This document shows positions 40,325 through 50,065 of a stretch of DNA of 64,000 nt, piece by piece. The notes below the pieces were generated by a model. It worked only from the letters and a program-made list of their open reading frames with translations. It was not told where the DNA came from and did no database searches. The first letter of the stretch is position 1, and each line of letters begins with the position of its first letter. The position numbers and the translations under genes were made by a program. Source of the DNA: Mycobacterium sp. 852002-10029_SCH5224772 (GTDB lineage: Bacteria > Actinomycetota > Actinomycetes > Mycobacteriales > Mycobacteriaceae); NCBI RefSeq assembly GCF_001667315.1, contig NZ_LZHT01000110.1, forward strand, positions 1-64,000. The letters are read 5' to 3'.

Positions 40325-43300
40325 TACTTGCCTACCTCACTTGTCTGAGTGGTTTCCGCGTCCACCTTATTCAGCACCTCGGCCAGGTGCGCGCCCACCT
40401 TGGCGACGATCGGCTCGTCGATGGCCTGGATGTGTTCGCCACCGATGGGAACCACCTCCAGGTCCGCCACGAACTCACCCCAGCCGCCATCGGGCTGGCG
40501 GACCGCATAGCGCGGCTCGAACTCGATGACGTCATCGTGGTAGCGATCGGCCATGTAGAGGGTCACGTGGCCGTCGTACGGCTCGATCACGACGGTCTCG
40601 AGCGCCCGGTTGTCCAGATACGACGTCCGCTGGTGCTCGACGATGCCGCCCGGAATCTGCACGCCGCTCTGCTGGACGATGTCCAAGACGAACTTGACCT
40701 GACCCTCGTCGTCGAGCTCTTCGAGTTGCTCGTAGGGGATCGCGGGAATCTCGACGTTGAAGGTGCGCTCCGCGAACTTCGCGTAACGGTCCCAGCGCGC
40801 CCGGGTTTCCTCCTTGGTCTGCGGGATCTCCTCGCCGGCGCGCACCGTGTCGATCATCCCGACAAAGCGGACGTCGGCACCGGCGCGCTTCAGCCCGATC
40901 GCGCACGCGTACGCCAGCGCACCGCCGAGCGACCACCCGGCCAGAATGAACGGCTTGCCCTCATTCATTTCCAGCAGCTTCGGCACATACTGGGCGGCCC
41001 GCTCCTGAATGGTGCCCTCGACCCGCTCCAACCCGTACATCGGGGTCTTGGCCGGCAGCCGGTTGAGCAGCGGCTCGTAGACCACGGTCGACCCGCCGGC
41101 CGGGTGGAACACGAAAACGGGTACCTGCGAGTCGTTCTCCGGCGCCCGGATGGTCCGGACGAAGCCGTCGATCTGACCGGCCTCCAGGTACTGACGGACC
41201 TTCTCGGCCAGCGCCTCGATGGTGTCGGACGTCAGTACGTCCTGCGCGGTGATCGGGCCGTCGGCGCGCTCCGAGAGGCGTTGCGCCACCTTGGCCGCGG
41301 TATCCTCGTCCAGCTTGGGCAGCGGGTTGAAGATGCCGCCCGGCGACTTGCCCGTGACGATGGCCCAGGTGGCGAAGGTGACCCGCTCGGCGGCATCACG
41401 CGGCGGCACATCGGAATTGAGCGCGTTGGCCACCGCCTCCTGGCTGAGTGCTCCCGCCAGGTTCGGCGTGGCGCCGTTGCCCGAGGGTCCCGACGGATCC
41501 GTCGGCGGCGGCGGGATCGGGGCGTCCGATGCCGACGACGGCGTCTCCGGCTGCGTCTCGGGCTCGGCCTGCGGATCCGGTGCGGGTGCGGCGGCCGATG
41601 TCGGCGTGGCCCCGCTGAGCAACTGGGCCTGCTCCTTGGCGATCTCTTCGGGCGTCTGCGTCTTCTGGTGCTCGGCCAGCTGCTCGACCTCGTCGCGGTG
41701 CTCGACCGCGTACTCGATCAACTTCTCGATGGCGTAGAGGTTGGCGTCGCGCACGGCGGTCAATTGGATTGGCGGCAGGTTGAAGTCGTATTCGACGCGG
41801 TTCTTGATCCGCACCGCCATCAGCGAGTCCAGGCCGAGCTCGATCAGCGGCACCTCCCACGGCAGGTCCTCGGGCTCGTAGCCCATGGCCGCCGAGACGA
41901 TCAGGCCCAGCCGCTCGCCGATGGTCTCACCGGAATCCGGTGTCCATCTGCCCACGCTGGACGGCAGGTAGCGGTTGGTCAGGCTGTCCGACAGCGTCTC
42001 GGCGTCAGTCTCCTCCGCCGGTGCGGCCGCCCCGGCGGCCGACGCGCCGGGCGCGGCGATCGTGGTGGGGGCGGCGGCAATTGCCGCGCCGGCGCCCACG
42101 GCGGTCGGCAACGCGGCCACGCTCTGGCCGGCCCGCGACACCAGCGCGTCGTAGACCAGGGTGAAGGACTCGTCGATGCGGGCGTGCACCTGAACCGAGG
42201 CGCCACCCGGGTGCCGGGTCATCGTCGTCACCAGCCTCGCACCCGCCCCGGGCACCGCGCGCTGCTCGGACGCCACCAACTGCGCATCCGGAAGCACTTG
42301 TGTCGCAGCCGATCTCACCAACGCACCCAGATCCGTCTCCGCGTTGCGCGGCGCGTACTCCCAGACATGGCGGCCGTCCGGCAGCGCGACATGGGTCCCC
42401 GGCATGATCACCGAGCCGTCGCCGGAGAAGTGCACGTCCAGCCAGTGCTCTTTGCGCTTGAACCGGGTCGGCGGGATATTCGCGTAATCCTCAGGGCCCT
42501 GAGCGCGGGTGAACAGCGTCCGGATGTCCAGATCGTGGCCGTGGACGTAGAGCTGGGCCATGGCCGAGGTCATCGACTCGACGTCGTCCTGCTTTTTGGC
42601 CAGCGTCGGAATCAATTGGGCGTCATGCAAACCCGCGGCCGCGGTGGTCAAACCGATCTGCATCAGCGCCACCGGGTTGGGCGCCAGCTCCAGGAACGTG
42701 GTGTGGCCGCTGTCGACGGCGTTGCGGACGCCGTGCGTGAAGTAGACCGAATGCCGCATTCCCTTGACCCAGTAGTCGACATCATGGATCGGCTGGCCAC
42801 CGGGCTTGATGTAGCTGCCCTCGTGCACCGTCGAGAAGATCCCGACGGTGGGGCTCATCGGCTTGATGCCCTGCAATTCCGCGGAGAACTCACCGAGCAG
42901 CGGATCCATCTGCGAGGTGTGGCCGGCGCCCTTGGTCTGCAGCTTGCGGGCGAAGCGACCCTCCGCCTCACAGCGGGCGACGATCGCGTCGATCTGCTCG
43001 GGTGGACCACCGATCACGGTCTGACTGGGTGCGGCGTAGACGCACACCTCCAGGCCGGGGAAGTCGGCGAACACGGTCTTGAGCTCGTCGGCGGAGTACT
43101 CCACCAACGCCATCAGCCGGATGTATTCACCGAACAGCATGGCCTCGCCCTCACCCATCAGGTGCGAGCGCGAGGCGATCACGCGGACGGCATCCCGCAG
43201 CGACAGCCCGCCGGAGAAGTAGGCTGACGCGGGCTCACCCAGCGACTGCCCCACCACCGCAGCGGGTTTCGCGCCGTGATGCTTGAGCAGCTCGCCCAGC

Positions 43301-45690
43301 GCGATCTGGATGGCGAAGATGACGACGTTGGAGGTTTCGATGCCGTATTCGTGCGAGTCATCGAGGATCAGCTCGAGTACCGAGTAGCCCCGCTCGTCCT
43401 GAATCAGCGCGTCGACCTTCTCGATCCACTCGGCGAAGACCTCGTTGCGCAGGTAGAGGCTCTTGCCCATCTTGCGGTGCTGCGCACCGAAACCGGCCAT
43501 CGCCCAGACCGGGCCGCTGGTCACCGGTCCGTCGACGCTGAACACGTTCGGCCGCTGCTTGCCCTCGGCGACCGCCCGCAGGCCCTTGACGGCCTCTTCG
43601 TGGTCGTGGGCCAGCACCACCGCGCGCGAGCGGCCGTGGTTGCGCCGCGACAGCGACCGGCCGATCGATTCCAGCGACGACGCCTGCCCCTCCGGGCTTT
43701 CCATCCAGTCGGCGAGCTCGGCGGCCGCGGCCTTCTTGCGCGAGGTCAAAAAGCCCGATACCGCGAGCGGGATCAGCGGTGCTGATTGTTCTTGCGCGGC
43801 AAGCTCTTCGGCTGCGATCTCCTTGAGGCGCAGAGCCTCTTCGGTCACACCCGGCAGTTCGTATTCTTCTTCCTCGGGCGCCTCCGCGTCGGGGATGATG
43901 TTGCCGAAATCGTCGAACCGCAGCGAGTGGGCCTCGAGCGTGGGGGCATCGGCCGCCTCGGTGGCGGCCTGCACCTCGGGGGCGGGCTCGGGCTCGCGCG
44001 CCTCCTTCTCCACGACGTCACGGGGCAGGACCTCGCGCACCACCAAGTGCGCGTTGGCCCCACCGAAGCCGAAGCTGGACACCCCGGCGAGCGCGTAGCC
44101 GCCGTAGCGCGGCCAATCGGTCGCGTTGTCAACCACTTTCAAGTGCATGCCGTCGAAGTCGATGTAGGGGCTGGGTCCGGCGAAGTTGATCGACGGGGGC
44201 AGCTTGTCGTTCTGCAACGCCAGCACCACCTTGGCCAGGCTCGCCGCGCCGGCGGCCGACTCCAGGTGTCCCACATTGGTTTTCACCGCACCCAGCAGCG
44301 CCGGACGGTCGGCGGGACGGCCCCGCCCGACGATGCGACCCAGCGCCTCGGCCTCGATCGGGTCACCCAGGACGGTGCCGGTGCCGTGTGCCTCGATGTA
44401 GTCGACGGTGCGCGGATCGATGCCGGCATCCTTGTAGGCCCGGCGCAGCACCTCGGCCTGGGCGTCCTGGTTGGGGGCGATCAGGCCGTTGGACCGGCCG
44501 TCGTGATTGACCGCGCTGCCGGCGATCACGGCCAGGATCTGGTCGCCGTCGCGGCGGGCGTCGTCGACCCGCTTGAGCACGAACATGCCACCGCCCTCGG
44601 AGCGGGTGTAGCCGTCCGCGTCCGATGAGAACGACTTGATCCGGCCGTCGGGAGAAAGCACCTGACCGATCTCGTCGAAACCGAGCGTCACCAACGGCGT
44701 CAGCAGCGCGTTGACACCACCGGCAAGGGCCACGTCGCATTCGCCGTTGCGCAGCGCCTGCACCGCCTGGTGCGTCGCCACCAGCGAGCTCGAGCAAGCG
44801 GTGTCCAGCGCGACCGACGGGCCGCGGAAGTCGTAGAAGTAGGAGACCCGGTTGGCGATGATCGAGCTGGCGGTGCCGGTGATCGCGTACGGGTGCGCAA
44901 CGGTCGGGTCGGAGACCGCCAGGAATTGGTAGTCGTTGTTGGAGAAGCCGACGTACACGCCGACGGCCTCGCCGCGAAGGCTCGACGCCGGGATGCGGGC
45001 GTGCTCGAGTGCCTCCCAGGTCAGCTCCAGCGCCATCCGCTGCTGCGGGTCGATGTTGTCGGCCTCGGTCTTGGCGACCGCGAAGAACTCCGAGTCGAAG
45101 CCCTTGATGTCCTTGAGGTAGCCGCCCCGGGTGCGGGCGCTGGCGACGCGCTGGGCGATCCGCGGCTCCTCGAGGAATTCCGACCAGCGGCCCTCGGGCA
45201 GATCGGTGATGGCGTCGCGGCCCTCCATCAGCGCTTGCCAGGTTTCGTCGGGGCTGTTCATGTCGCCGGGCAGCCGGGTGGACAGTCCCACGATCGCGAT
45301 GTCGACGCGCTCGGCCGGGCCGGTGCGGGTCCAGTCCGCCCCCTCGAGGTCGTCGTCGGGGCGTTCGGGTTCCCCCTCGATGATGCGAGTGGCCAGCGAC
45401 TCGATGGTCGGATGCTGGAACGCCACCGCGACCGAGAGCGTGACTCCGGTCAGGTCCTCGATGTCGGCGGCCATCGCCACCGCGTCGCGCGACGCCAGGC
45501 CGAGCTCGACCATCGGCACCGACTCGTCGATGTCGTCGGGCGAACGTCCCACCGCCTTGCCCACCCAGTTGCGCAGCCACTGGCGCATCTCGGGGACCGT
45601 CATATCAACTTTTTTGGCGGGCACCTCCCCGCCGGGGTCCGGGGTGGTGTTTACGGGATCGGTGTCTTCGGGGTGATCAGTGTCAGCCAT
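40324..45690 (-). CDS. pks13: polyketide synthase Pks13, mycolic acid condensase
   Basis: 1788 residues, domain order ACP-KS-AT-ACP-TE. Visible sites: first ACP Ser67 (LGLASRD), KS Cys299/His435/His475 (DTACSSS, EAHGTGT, NVGHLESA), AT Ser816 (GQSLGEP), second ACP Ser1289 (LGLDSLM), thioesterase Ser1587 (GWSLGG) with Asp1614 and His1753. It joins the FadD32-activated meromycolate to the AccD4-carboxylated alpha-chain and releases the beta-ketoester onto trehalose. It is about 55 residues longer than the M. tuberculosis enzyme, mainly in the Pro/Ala-rich linker after ACP2 (about 1360-1425). Confidence 0.97.
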   Translation of the reverse strand: MADTDHPEDTDPVNTTPDPGGEVPAKKVDMTVPEMRQWLRNWVGKAVGRSPDDIDESVPMVELGLASRDAVAMAADIEDLTGVTLSVAVAFQHPTIESLATRIIEGEPERPDDDLEGADWTRTGPAERVDIAIVGLSTRLPGDMNSPDETWQALMEGRDAITDLPEGRWSEFLEEPRIAQRVASARTRGGYLKDIKGFDSEFFAVAKTEADNIDPQQRMALELTWEALEHARIPASSLRGEAVGVYVGFSNNDYQFLAVSDPTVAHPYAITGTASSIIANRVSYFYDFRGPSVALDTACSSSLVATHQAVQALRNGECDVALAGGVNALLTPLVTLGFDEIGQVLSPDGRIKSFSSDADGYTRSEGGGMFVLKRVDDARRDGDQILAVIAGSAVNHDGRSNGLIAPNQDAQAEVLRRAYKDAGIDPRTVDYIEAHGTGTVLGDPIEAEALGRIVGRGRPADRPALLGAVKTNVGHLESAAGAASLAKVVLALQNDKLPPSINFAGPSPYIDFDGMHLKVVDNATDWPRYGGYALAGVSSFGFGGANAHLVVREVLPRDVVEKEAREPEPAPEVQAATEAADAPTLEAHSLRFDDFGNIIPDAEAPEEEEYELPGVTEEALRLKEIAAEELAAQEQSAPLIPLAVSGFLTSRKKAAAAELADWMESPEGQASSLESIGRSLSRRNHGRSRAVVLAHDHEEAVKGLRAVAEGKQRPNVFSVDGPVTSGPVWAMAGFGAQHRKMGKSLYLRNEVFAEWIEKVDALIQDERGYSVLELILDDSHEYGIETSNVVIFAIQIALGELLKHHGAKPAAVVGQSLGEPASAYFSGGLSLRDAVRVIASRSHLMGEGEAMLFGEYIRLMALVEYSADELKTVFADFPGLEVCVYAAPSQTVIGGPPEQIDAIVARCEAEGRFARKLQTKGAGHTSQMDPLLGEFSAELQGIKPMSPTVGIFSTVHEGSYIKPGGQPIHDVDYWVKGMRHSVYFTHGVRNAVDSGHTTFLELAPNPVALMQIGLTTAAAGLHDAQLIPTLAKKQDDVESMTSAMAQLYVHGHDLDIRTLFTRAQGPEDYANIPPTRFKRKEHWLDVHFSGDGSVIMPGTHVALPDGRHVWEYAPRNAETDLGALVRSAATQVLPDAQLVASEQRAVPGAGARLVTTMTRHPGGASVQVHARIDESFTLVYDALVSRAGQSVAALPTAVGAGAAIAAAPTTIAAPGASAAGAAAPAEETDAETLSDSLTNRYLPSSVGRWTPDSGETIGERLGLIVSAAMGYEPEDLPWEVPLIELGLDSLMAVRIKNRVEYDFNLPPIQLTAVRDANLYAIEKLIEYAVEHRDEVEQLAEHQKTQTPEEIAKEQAQLLSGATPTSAAAPAPDPQAEPETQPETPSSASDAPIPPPPTDPSGPSGNGATPNLAGALSQEAVANALNSDVPPRDAAERVTFATWAIVTGKSPGGIFNPLPKLDEDTAAKVAQRLSERADGPITAQDVLTSDTIEALAEKVRQYLEAGQIDGFVRTIRAPENDSQVPVFVFHPAGGSTVVYEPLLNRLPAKTPMYGLERVEGTIQERAAQYVPKLLEMNEGKPFILAGWSLGGALAYACAIGLKRAGADVRFVGMIDTVRAGEEIPQTKEETRARWDRYAKFAERTFNVEIPAIPYEQLEELDDEGQVKFVLDIVQQSGVQIPGGIVEHQRTSYLDNRALETVVIEPYDGHVTLYMADRYHDDVIEFEPRYAVRQPDGGWGEFVADLEVVPIGGEHIQAIDEPIVAKVGAHLAEVLNKVDAETTQTSEVGK

Positions 45691-45701
45691 GGTCCTACAG
45701 C

Positions 45702-47600
45702 TCAGTCAGTTGAATTTGCGAAGGCCGTCGGAGATCCGACACCGCTTCGCAGACTGCCGTCGAGGTAGGCGGAGCGGCACGCGCGGTGCCCGATCTTGCC
45801 GCTGGAGGTACGCGGGATGGTCCCGGACTGCACCAACAACAGGTCGCGGACCGTGACACCGTGGCGCACGGCGATGGCCGCCCGGATGTCGTCGGCGATG
45901 GGCTGGTAGTCCAGCTTGTGCGACCCCGCGGCGCGCTCGGCGACGATCACCAGCTGCTCGGACCCGTCGTCCGGGTCGTACTTGAGGCCGGTGTGCGGGT
46001 TGTCGAACACTTCCTTCGGCAGCTGGTTGGCCGGCACCGAGAAGGCGGCCACGTAACCGGTGCGCAGCGCCTTGCTGGCTTCCTGCGCCGAGTACTCGAG
46101 GTCCTGCGGGTAGTGGTTGCGGCCGTCGATGATGACCAGGTCCTTGATCCGGCCCGCGATATAGAGGTGGCCGTTGTGGTAGGTGCCGTAGTCGCCGGTC
46201 TTGACCCACATGCCGTCGTCGGGGGCACCCTCGGCGTGGGACTGGCTGATCCGCGACTTGAGGATGTTGCGGAAGACGTCGTTGGTCTCCTCTTCCTTGC
46301 CCCAGTAGCCGATGCCCAGGTTGTTACCGTGCAGCCAGATCTCGCCGATCTGACCGTCGGGCAGCTCGCTGGCGGTCTCCGGGTCGACGATGACGGCCCA
46401 CTCGTCCACGCCGATGATGCCGGCGGAAACCTGCGGAACGGCCTTCGGCGAATCGGCGGGCACCTCGACGAAGCGCTGGTTGTTCAGCTCGTCACGGTCG
46501 ACGTGGATGACGGTGGGGGTCTCGTCCATCGGCGTGGTCGAGACGAACAGCGTCGCCTCGGCCAGTCCGTAGGACGGCTTGATCGCGGTCTCGCGCAGAC
46601 CGTAGGGCGAGAACGCGTCGTAGAACTTGCGCATCGACGCCGGGGACACCGGCTCGCTGCCGTTCAGGATCGCCTTGACGTTGCTCAGGTCCAGCGGCGG
46701 CTCGCCGTCCTTGGGCACCCCGCGCACGGCGGCGTGCTCGAACGCGAAGTTCGGCGCGACGGTGATGACCTCGCAGTCCGGGGCATCCTCGGGCTTGCGC
46801 GCCATCTCGCGGATCCACCGGCCGGGCCGGCGGACGAAGGCGGCCGGGGTCATGAAGGTGAAGTTGTGACCGATCACCGGCGACAGCAGCGCGGTGATCA
46901 GCCCCATGTCGTGGAAGAACGGCAGCCAGGACAGGCCGCGGTCTGCCTCCTTGCCTTCCAGGCCGTTGAGCACCTGCAGCACATTGGTGGGCAGGTTCAG
47001 GTGGGTGATCGCCACGCCGGTCGGGGTGCGGGTGGAGCCGGAGGTGTACTGCAGGTAGGCGATGGTGTTCTCGTCGGCCTCCGGCGGCTCCCAGGTCGAT
47101 GCGACCTCGTTGGGCACCGCGTCGACGGCGATGACGCGGGGGCGCTCCTTGGCCGACCGGGCGCGGATGAACTTGCGGACGCCCTCGGCGGCCTCGGTGG
47201 TGGTCAGGATGGTCGACGGGGTGCAGTCGTCGAGCACGGCGTGCAGGCGGCCGACGTGGCCGGGCTCGCTCGGGTCGAACAGCGGCACTGCGATGCGGCC
47301 GGAGTACAGCACGCCGAAGAGGGCGACAAGGTAGTCCAGGTTCTGCGGGCAGAGTACGGCGATGCGGTCGTCGGGCTGCGTGACCTGCTGCAGCCGGGCG
47401 CCCACGGCGCGGTTGCGGGCGCTGAACTCCGACCAGGAGATGTCGCAGGCGACGCCGTCGCGCTCGGTGGAGAAGTCCAGGAACCGATAGGCGAGCTTGT
47501 CGCCACGAACCTTTGCCCACTTCTCAACGTGCTTGACCAGGTTCGTGTTGTCCGGGAACTTGATCTTTCCATTCACGATGAACGGGTTGTGGTACACCAT
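45702..47600 (-). CDS. fadD32: long-chain fatty acyl-AMP ligase FadD32
   Basis: 632 residues. Adenylate-forming enzyme of the FAAL group: YTSGST at 185-190, LPFFHDMGLI, the GYWGKEEETNDVF insertion region typical of FAALs, GDYGTYHNGHLYIAGR and terminal SSGKIGHRA lysine. It converts meromycolic acid to acyl-AMP and loads it on the N-terminal ACP of Pks13. The ATG at 47600 follows AGGAG. pks13 begins 11 nt after its stop. The 285-bp upstream gap carries two sets of direct repeats. Confidence 0.95.
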   Translation of the reverse strand: MVYHNPFIVNGKIKFPDNTNLVKHVEKWAKVRGDKLAYRFLDFSTERDGVACDISWSEFSARNRAVGARLQQVTQPDDRIAVLCPQNLDYLVALFGVLYSGRIAVPLFDPSEPGHVGRLHAVLDDCTPSTILTTTEAAEGVRKFIRARSAKERPRVIAVDAVPNEVASTWEPPEADENTIAYLQYTSGSTRTPTGVAITHLNLPTNVLQVLNGLEGKEADRGLSWLPFFHDMGLITALLSPVIGHNFTFMTPAAFVRRPGRWIREMARKPEDAPDCEVITVAPNFAFEHAAVRGVPKDGEPPLDLSNVKAILNGSEPVSPASMRKFYDAFSPYGLRETAIKPSYGLAEATLFVSTTPMDETPTVIHVDRDELNNQRFVEVPADSPKAVPQVSAGIIGVDEWAVIVDPETASELPDGQIGEIWLHGNNLGIGYWGKEEETNDVFRNILKSRISQSHAEGAPDDGMWVKTGDYGTYHNGHLYIAGRIKDLVIIDGRNHYPQDLEYSAQEASKALRTGYVAAFSVPANQLPKEVFDNPHTGLKYDPDDGSEQLVIVAERAAGSHKLDYQPIADDIRAAIAVRHGVTVRDLLLVQSGTIPRTSSGKIGHRACRSAYLDGSLRSGVGSPTAFANSTD

Positions 47601-47624
47601 GCCGCGCTCCTGTCACACCTGTTA

Positions 47625-47670
47625 TCTGGTCGGCTCCGCCGACGTTTCGTTCTCTAGCCTCTGGTCGGCT
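47625..47670 (-). promoter_or_regulatory. 11-bp direct repeat near the fadD32 start
   Basis: TCTGGTCGGCT occurs at 47625-47635 and again at 47660-47670 (plus-strand reading), 35 bp apart, within the 70 bp upstream of fadD32. No other gene is close, so the repeats may be a regulator site or leader element. Confidence 0.35.
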
Positions 47671-47774
47671 ACCGCAGACCGTTACATGTCGCACGGCACC
47701 CGCTGGGTATCACCGGTCACCTGCCAGTCCCAGCCGGCAGCGACCCGCCCCGGGTCCGCGATACAGTCTGGTAG

Positions 47775-47792
47775 CTCTTAAATTCCTCTTAA
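47775..47792 (-). promoter_or_regulatory. 7-bp tandem direct repeat with 4-bp spacer upstream of fadD32
   Basis: On the minus strand TTAAGAG-GAAT-TTAAGAG, an exact 7-bp repeat at 11-bp periodicity, about 175-190 bp ahead of the fadD32 ATG in an otherwise GC-rich gap. This is the geometry of OmpR/PhoB-family response regulator sites, including mycobacterial PhoP. Confidence 0.45.
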
Positions 47793-47885
47793 TGTTACGG
47801 GCCTGCCCCACGGCAGACCAAATCACAAGGTACCGCTGAAAGCCACCGGCAACCGCCACCTAAAGCCTGTGTCCCACCGCACCAA

Positions 47886-48896
47886 TCATCCGTGTTTCGG
47901 TTGTGGCGCATTTGCAATCAGCCCGTGAGCCCAGTTCAACGTCCAATCGGACGCGGGGGCCCCGTCGACGCTCCAGCACTGCGTCGTCGCGTACAGCGCG
48001 TGGACCGGTTGAGCGGCGCCGCCTGCCAACGTGTTCAACGTGCTCGGCAGGTTGGCGATGCTGAAGGCCTCCTCCGGCGCGGCGCAGATGAGGTCGCCCG
48101 GCGCGCAGATCTCGTTGGTCCTGCCGTTGAGGTCGCCGAAGCCACCCGGGCGCGCACCGGTCATGGTGAGGCCCATCCCGGACAGGATGGGCACCTCGTG
48201 CAACGTGACCTCGGCGCCCTGGCCCGGCGGGTTGGGCCCGATGTCGTTGCCGACCCCGAGCTGGCGACGCCCGTCAGCGATCAACGTCACACCCAACACC
48301 AGGTCTTCGTCGACGGGGCCGCGGCCATTGCCGATATCGCTGGCGATATCGCCCATGATCACCGCGCCCTGAGAAAAGCCCATCAGCACGTAGCTGGTCA
48401 GCGGGCACTTGGTGTTCATGTCGGTCATCGCTTGGACGGTGGCGCGGGTGCCCTCGGCCCGGCTGGCGTTGTAGGACATCTGCGTGTCGCCGCTCAACGG
48501 ATTATGGAACTGGGCGGTGTACGGGGTGGTGTACGCCTGCACACGTGACGCGGGGAAATCCTGGGTGATGCTCGCGGTCACCTTGTGCAGCAACGCATTC
48601 GGAAATTGCAGCGGATTGACCGGATCGTCCTGCGGCGCGGACTCCCACGTGCCGGGAACGTTGACCAGCAGCACGTCGGGACAGGAGGCGTCCTGGGAGG
48701 CGGGCCGCGGCTTGTGCGGGTGCGACGTCGTCGACGACGGCGGCAAGACCCCGGGCGGCACCGCGCTCGGCTGCGACTCGCGCCCGCGCAGCACGGTGAC
48801 GACGCCCACGATGACCAACAAGACGACGCCGGCGACCGAAAGGGCGGCAACCCAGGCGAGGGTGCGGCGGCGCTTGCGCCGGGCGCTGTTAGCCAT
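47886..48896 (-). CDS. cutinase-like serine esterase (Rv3802c/Culp6 homologue)
   Basis: 336 residues, the length of Rv3802c. An N-terminal basic stretch and membrane anchor (about 14-37) place the hydrolase outside the inner membrane. Catalytic triad Ser175 (GFSQG), Asp268 (CAPGDLIC) and His299 (QPVHA) with disulfide cysteines at 72 and 164. The M. tuberculosis protein has phospholipase/thioesterase activity, is essential, and influences envelope lipid content. AGGAGAAC precedes the ATG. It lies upstream of fadD32 but with a 285-bp gap and its own ribosome binding site. Confidence 0.9.
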   Translation of the reverse strand: MANSARRKRRRTLAWVAALSVAGVVLLVIVGVVTVLRGRESQPSAVPPGVLPPSSTTSHPHKPRPASQDASCPDVLLVNVPGTWESAPQDDPVNPLQFPNALLHKVTASITQDFPASRVQAYTTPYTAQFHNPLSGDTQMSYNASRAEGTRATVQAMTDMNTKCPLTSYVLMGFSQGAVIMGDIASDIGNGRGPVDEDLVLGVTLIADGRRQLGVGNDIGPNPPGQGAEVTLHEVPILSGMGLTMTGARPGGFGDLNGRTNEICAPGDLICAAPEEAFSIANLPSTLNTLAGGAAQPVHALYATTQCWSVDGAPASDWTLNWAHGLIANAPQPKHG

Positions 48897-49001
48897 GTTC
48901 TCCTGCCAGCAGAGTGGATGGATCGCAGCTTGAATCCGGGCAAGCGCCCCCCGACCCTTGCTGCACTCCTACACGGTACCGGCTCGCCCGAGCGGGGCTG
49001 A

Positions 49002-49913
49002 CTAGCGAATGGCGCCGACGATGTCGCCCGACATGGCCCCCAATTGCCCCGACCACGAGCCCCAGCCGTTGTCGCCGCCGGCGGGGAAGTCGAAGTGCCC
49101 GTTGTGCCCGCCGTTGCTGCGGTACTGCTGGTTGAACTCGCGGGAACTGCCCATCGCCGCGGCCGCCTGGCCGATCATCGCGGCGTCGTCACCGCCCATG
49201 TTCGTCGGGCTGTAGACCCACACCCGGGTGTTGTTCTGCGCCAGCAGCGACGCGTGTACGTAGGGGTCGTGCCACTTCCACCGGCCCAACTGCGGTGCCC
49301 CCCACATGCCGTTGCCGTCCACGCCGCCGAACTGCTGCAGCCCGGCCAGGATGGCGCCGTTGTAGTTGGTGCTCGACGGGTACAGGAACCCCGACAGCGA
49401 GCCCGCGAAACCGAAGCGGTCGGGATGGAAGGCGGCCAGCGCCATCGCGCCGTAGCCACCCTGCGAGGCGCCGACGGCGGCATGGCCACCCGGCGCGAGG
49501 CCCTTGTTGGCGGCCAGCCAGTCGGGCAGCTCGCTGGACAGGAAGGTGTCCCACTGCTTGCTGCCGTCCTGCTCCCAGTTGGTGTACATGCTGAAGGCGC
49601 CGCCGGCCGGCGCCACCACCGAGATGCCCTTGCCGCCCAGCGTGTTCATCGCATTGCCGGCGGTGACCCAGTTGCTCACATCGGGCGCCGCATTGAAGGC
49701 GTCCAGCAGGTACACCGCGTGCGGGCCACCGGCGAGGAAGGCCACCGGGATGTCGCGGCCCATCGCCGCCGACGGAACCATCAGGTTTTCGTAGCCCGCG
49801 GCCCTGGCCTTTCCGGCGGTCCCGGCCATCGGCAGCACCAAGGCCAACCCGACCGCTAGCGCGGCAAAACAGAACGCCCGAACAACCGTTGGCACACCCC
49901 GCACGACCGTCAT
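49002..49913 (-). CDS. fbpD: antigen 85-related protein MPT51/FbpD
   Basis: 303 residues; ATG at 49913 chosen because GGAGGGTGAC precedes it. Signal peptide to about residue 39 (GKARA), then an alpha/beta-hydrolase fold. The nucleophile elbow GASQGG (Ser150) is present, but the Ag85 Glu position falls in AAMIGQAAAAMG and the HxWPYW histidine is replaced by DNGWGSW, so the mycolyltransferase triad is incomplete. MPT51 binds fibronectin and is considered non-catalytic. Encoded just downstream of fbpA, separated by a terminator hairpin and a CRP-type site. Confidence 0.92.
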   Translation of the reverse strand: MTVVRGVPTVVRAFCFAALAVGLALVLPMAGTAGKARAAGYENLMVPSAAMGRDIPVAFLAGGPHAVYLLDAFNAAPDVSNWVTAGNAMNTLGGKGISVVAPAGGAFSMYTNWEQDGSKQWDTFLSSELPDWLAANKGLAPGGHAAVGASQGGYGAMALAAFHPDRFGFAGSLSGFLYPSSTNYNGAILAGLQQFGGVDGNGMWGAPQLGRWKWHDPYVHASLLAQNNTRVWVYSPTNMGGDDAAMIGQAAAAMGSSREFNQQYRSNGGHNGHFDFPAGGDNGWGSWSGQLGAMSGDIVGAIR

Positions 49914-49980
49914 GTCACCCTCCATCGTGTAGTCGCTGAGTGCACATTAGCCAGCGGCTCGGGATCGGCGCTCGCCGGGT

Positions 49981-49996
49981 AGTGAAACAGGTCACA
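49981..49996. promoter_or_regulatory. CRP-type site upstream of fbpD
   Basis: AGTGAAACAGGTCACA fits GTGNNANNNNNCACA and differs by one base from TGTGA-N6-TCACA. It lies 68-83 bp upstream of the fbpD ATG on the minus strand. Confidence 0.45.
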
Positions 49997-50014
49997 CACG
50001 CCGCAAACGACTAA

Positions 50015-50042
50015 CGGCGGGAACCCCGAAGGATTCCCGCCG
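50015..50042 (-). terminator. terminator hairpin of fbpA
   Basis: CGGCGGGAA (50015-50023) and TTCCCGCCG (50034-50042) form a perfect 9-bp stem with a 10-nt loop, 24 bp beyond the fbpA stop. Only a weak T-rich stretch follows on the minus strand. Confidence 0.6.
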
Positions 50043-50065
50043 CGAGCCGCAACGCTTGGTGTGTT

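Noticed and set aside
40387..43227. 946-codon plus-strand open frame opposite pks13
   Set aside because: Arises from codon bias of a high-GC gene; its translation is Arg/His/Gly-rich with no domain, and pks13 on the other strand has every catalytic motif.
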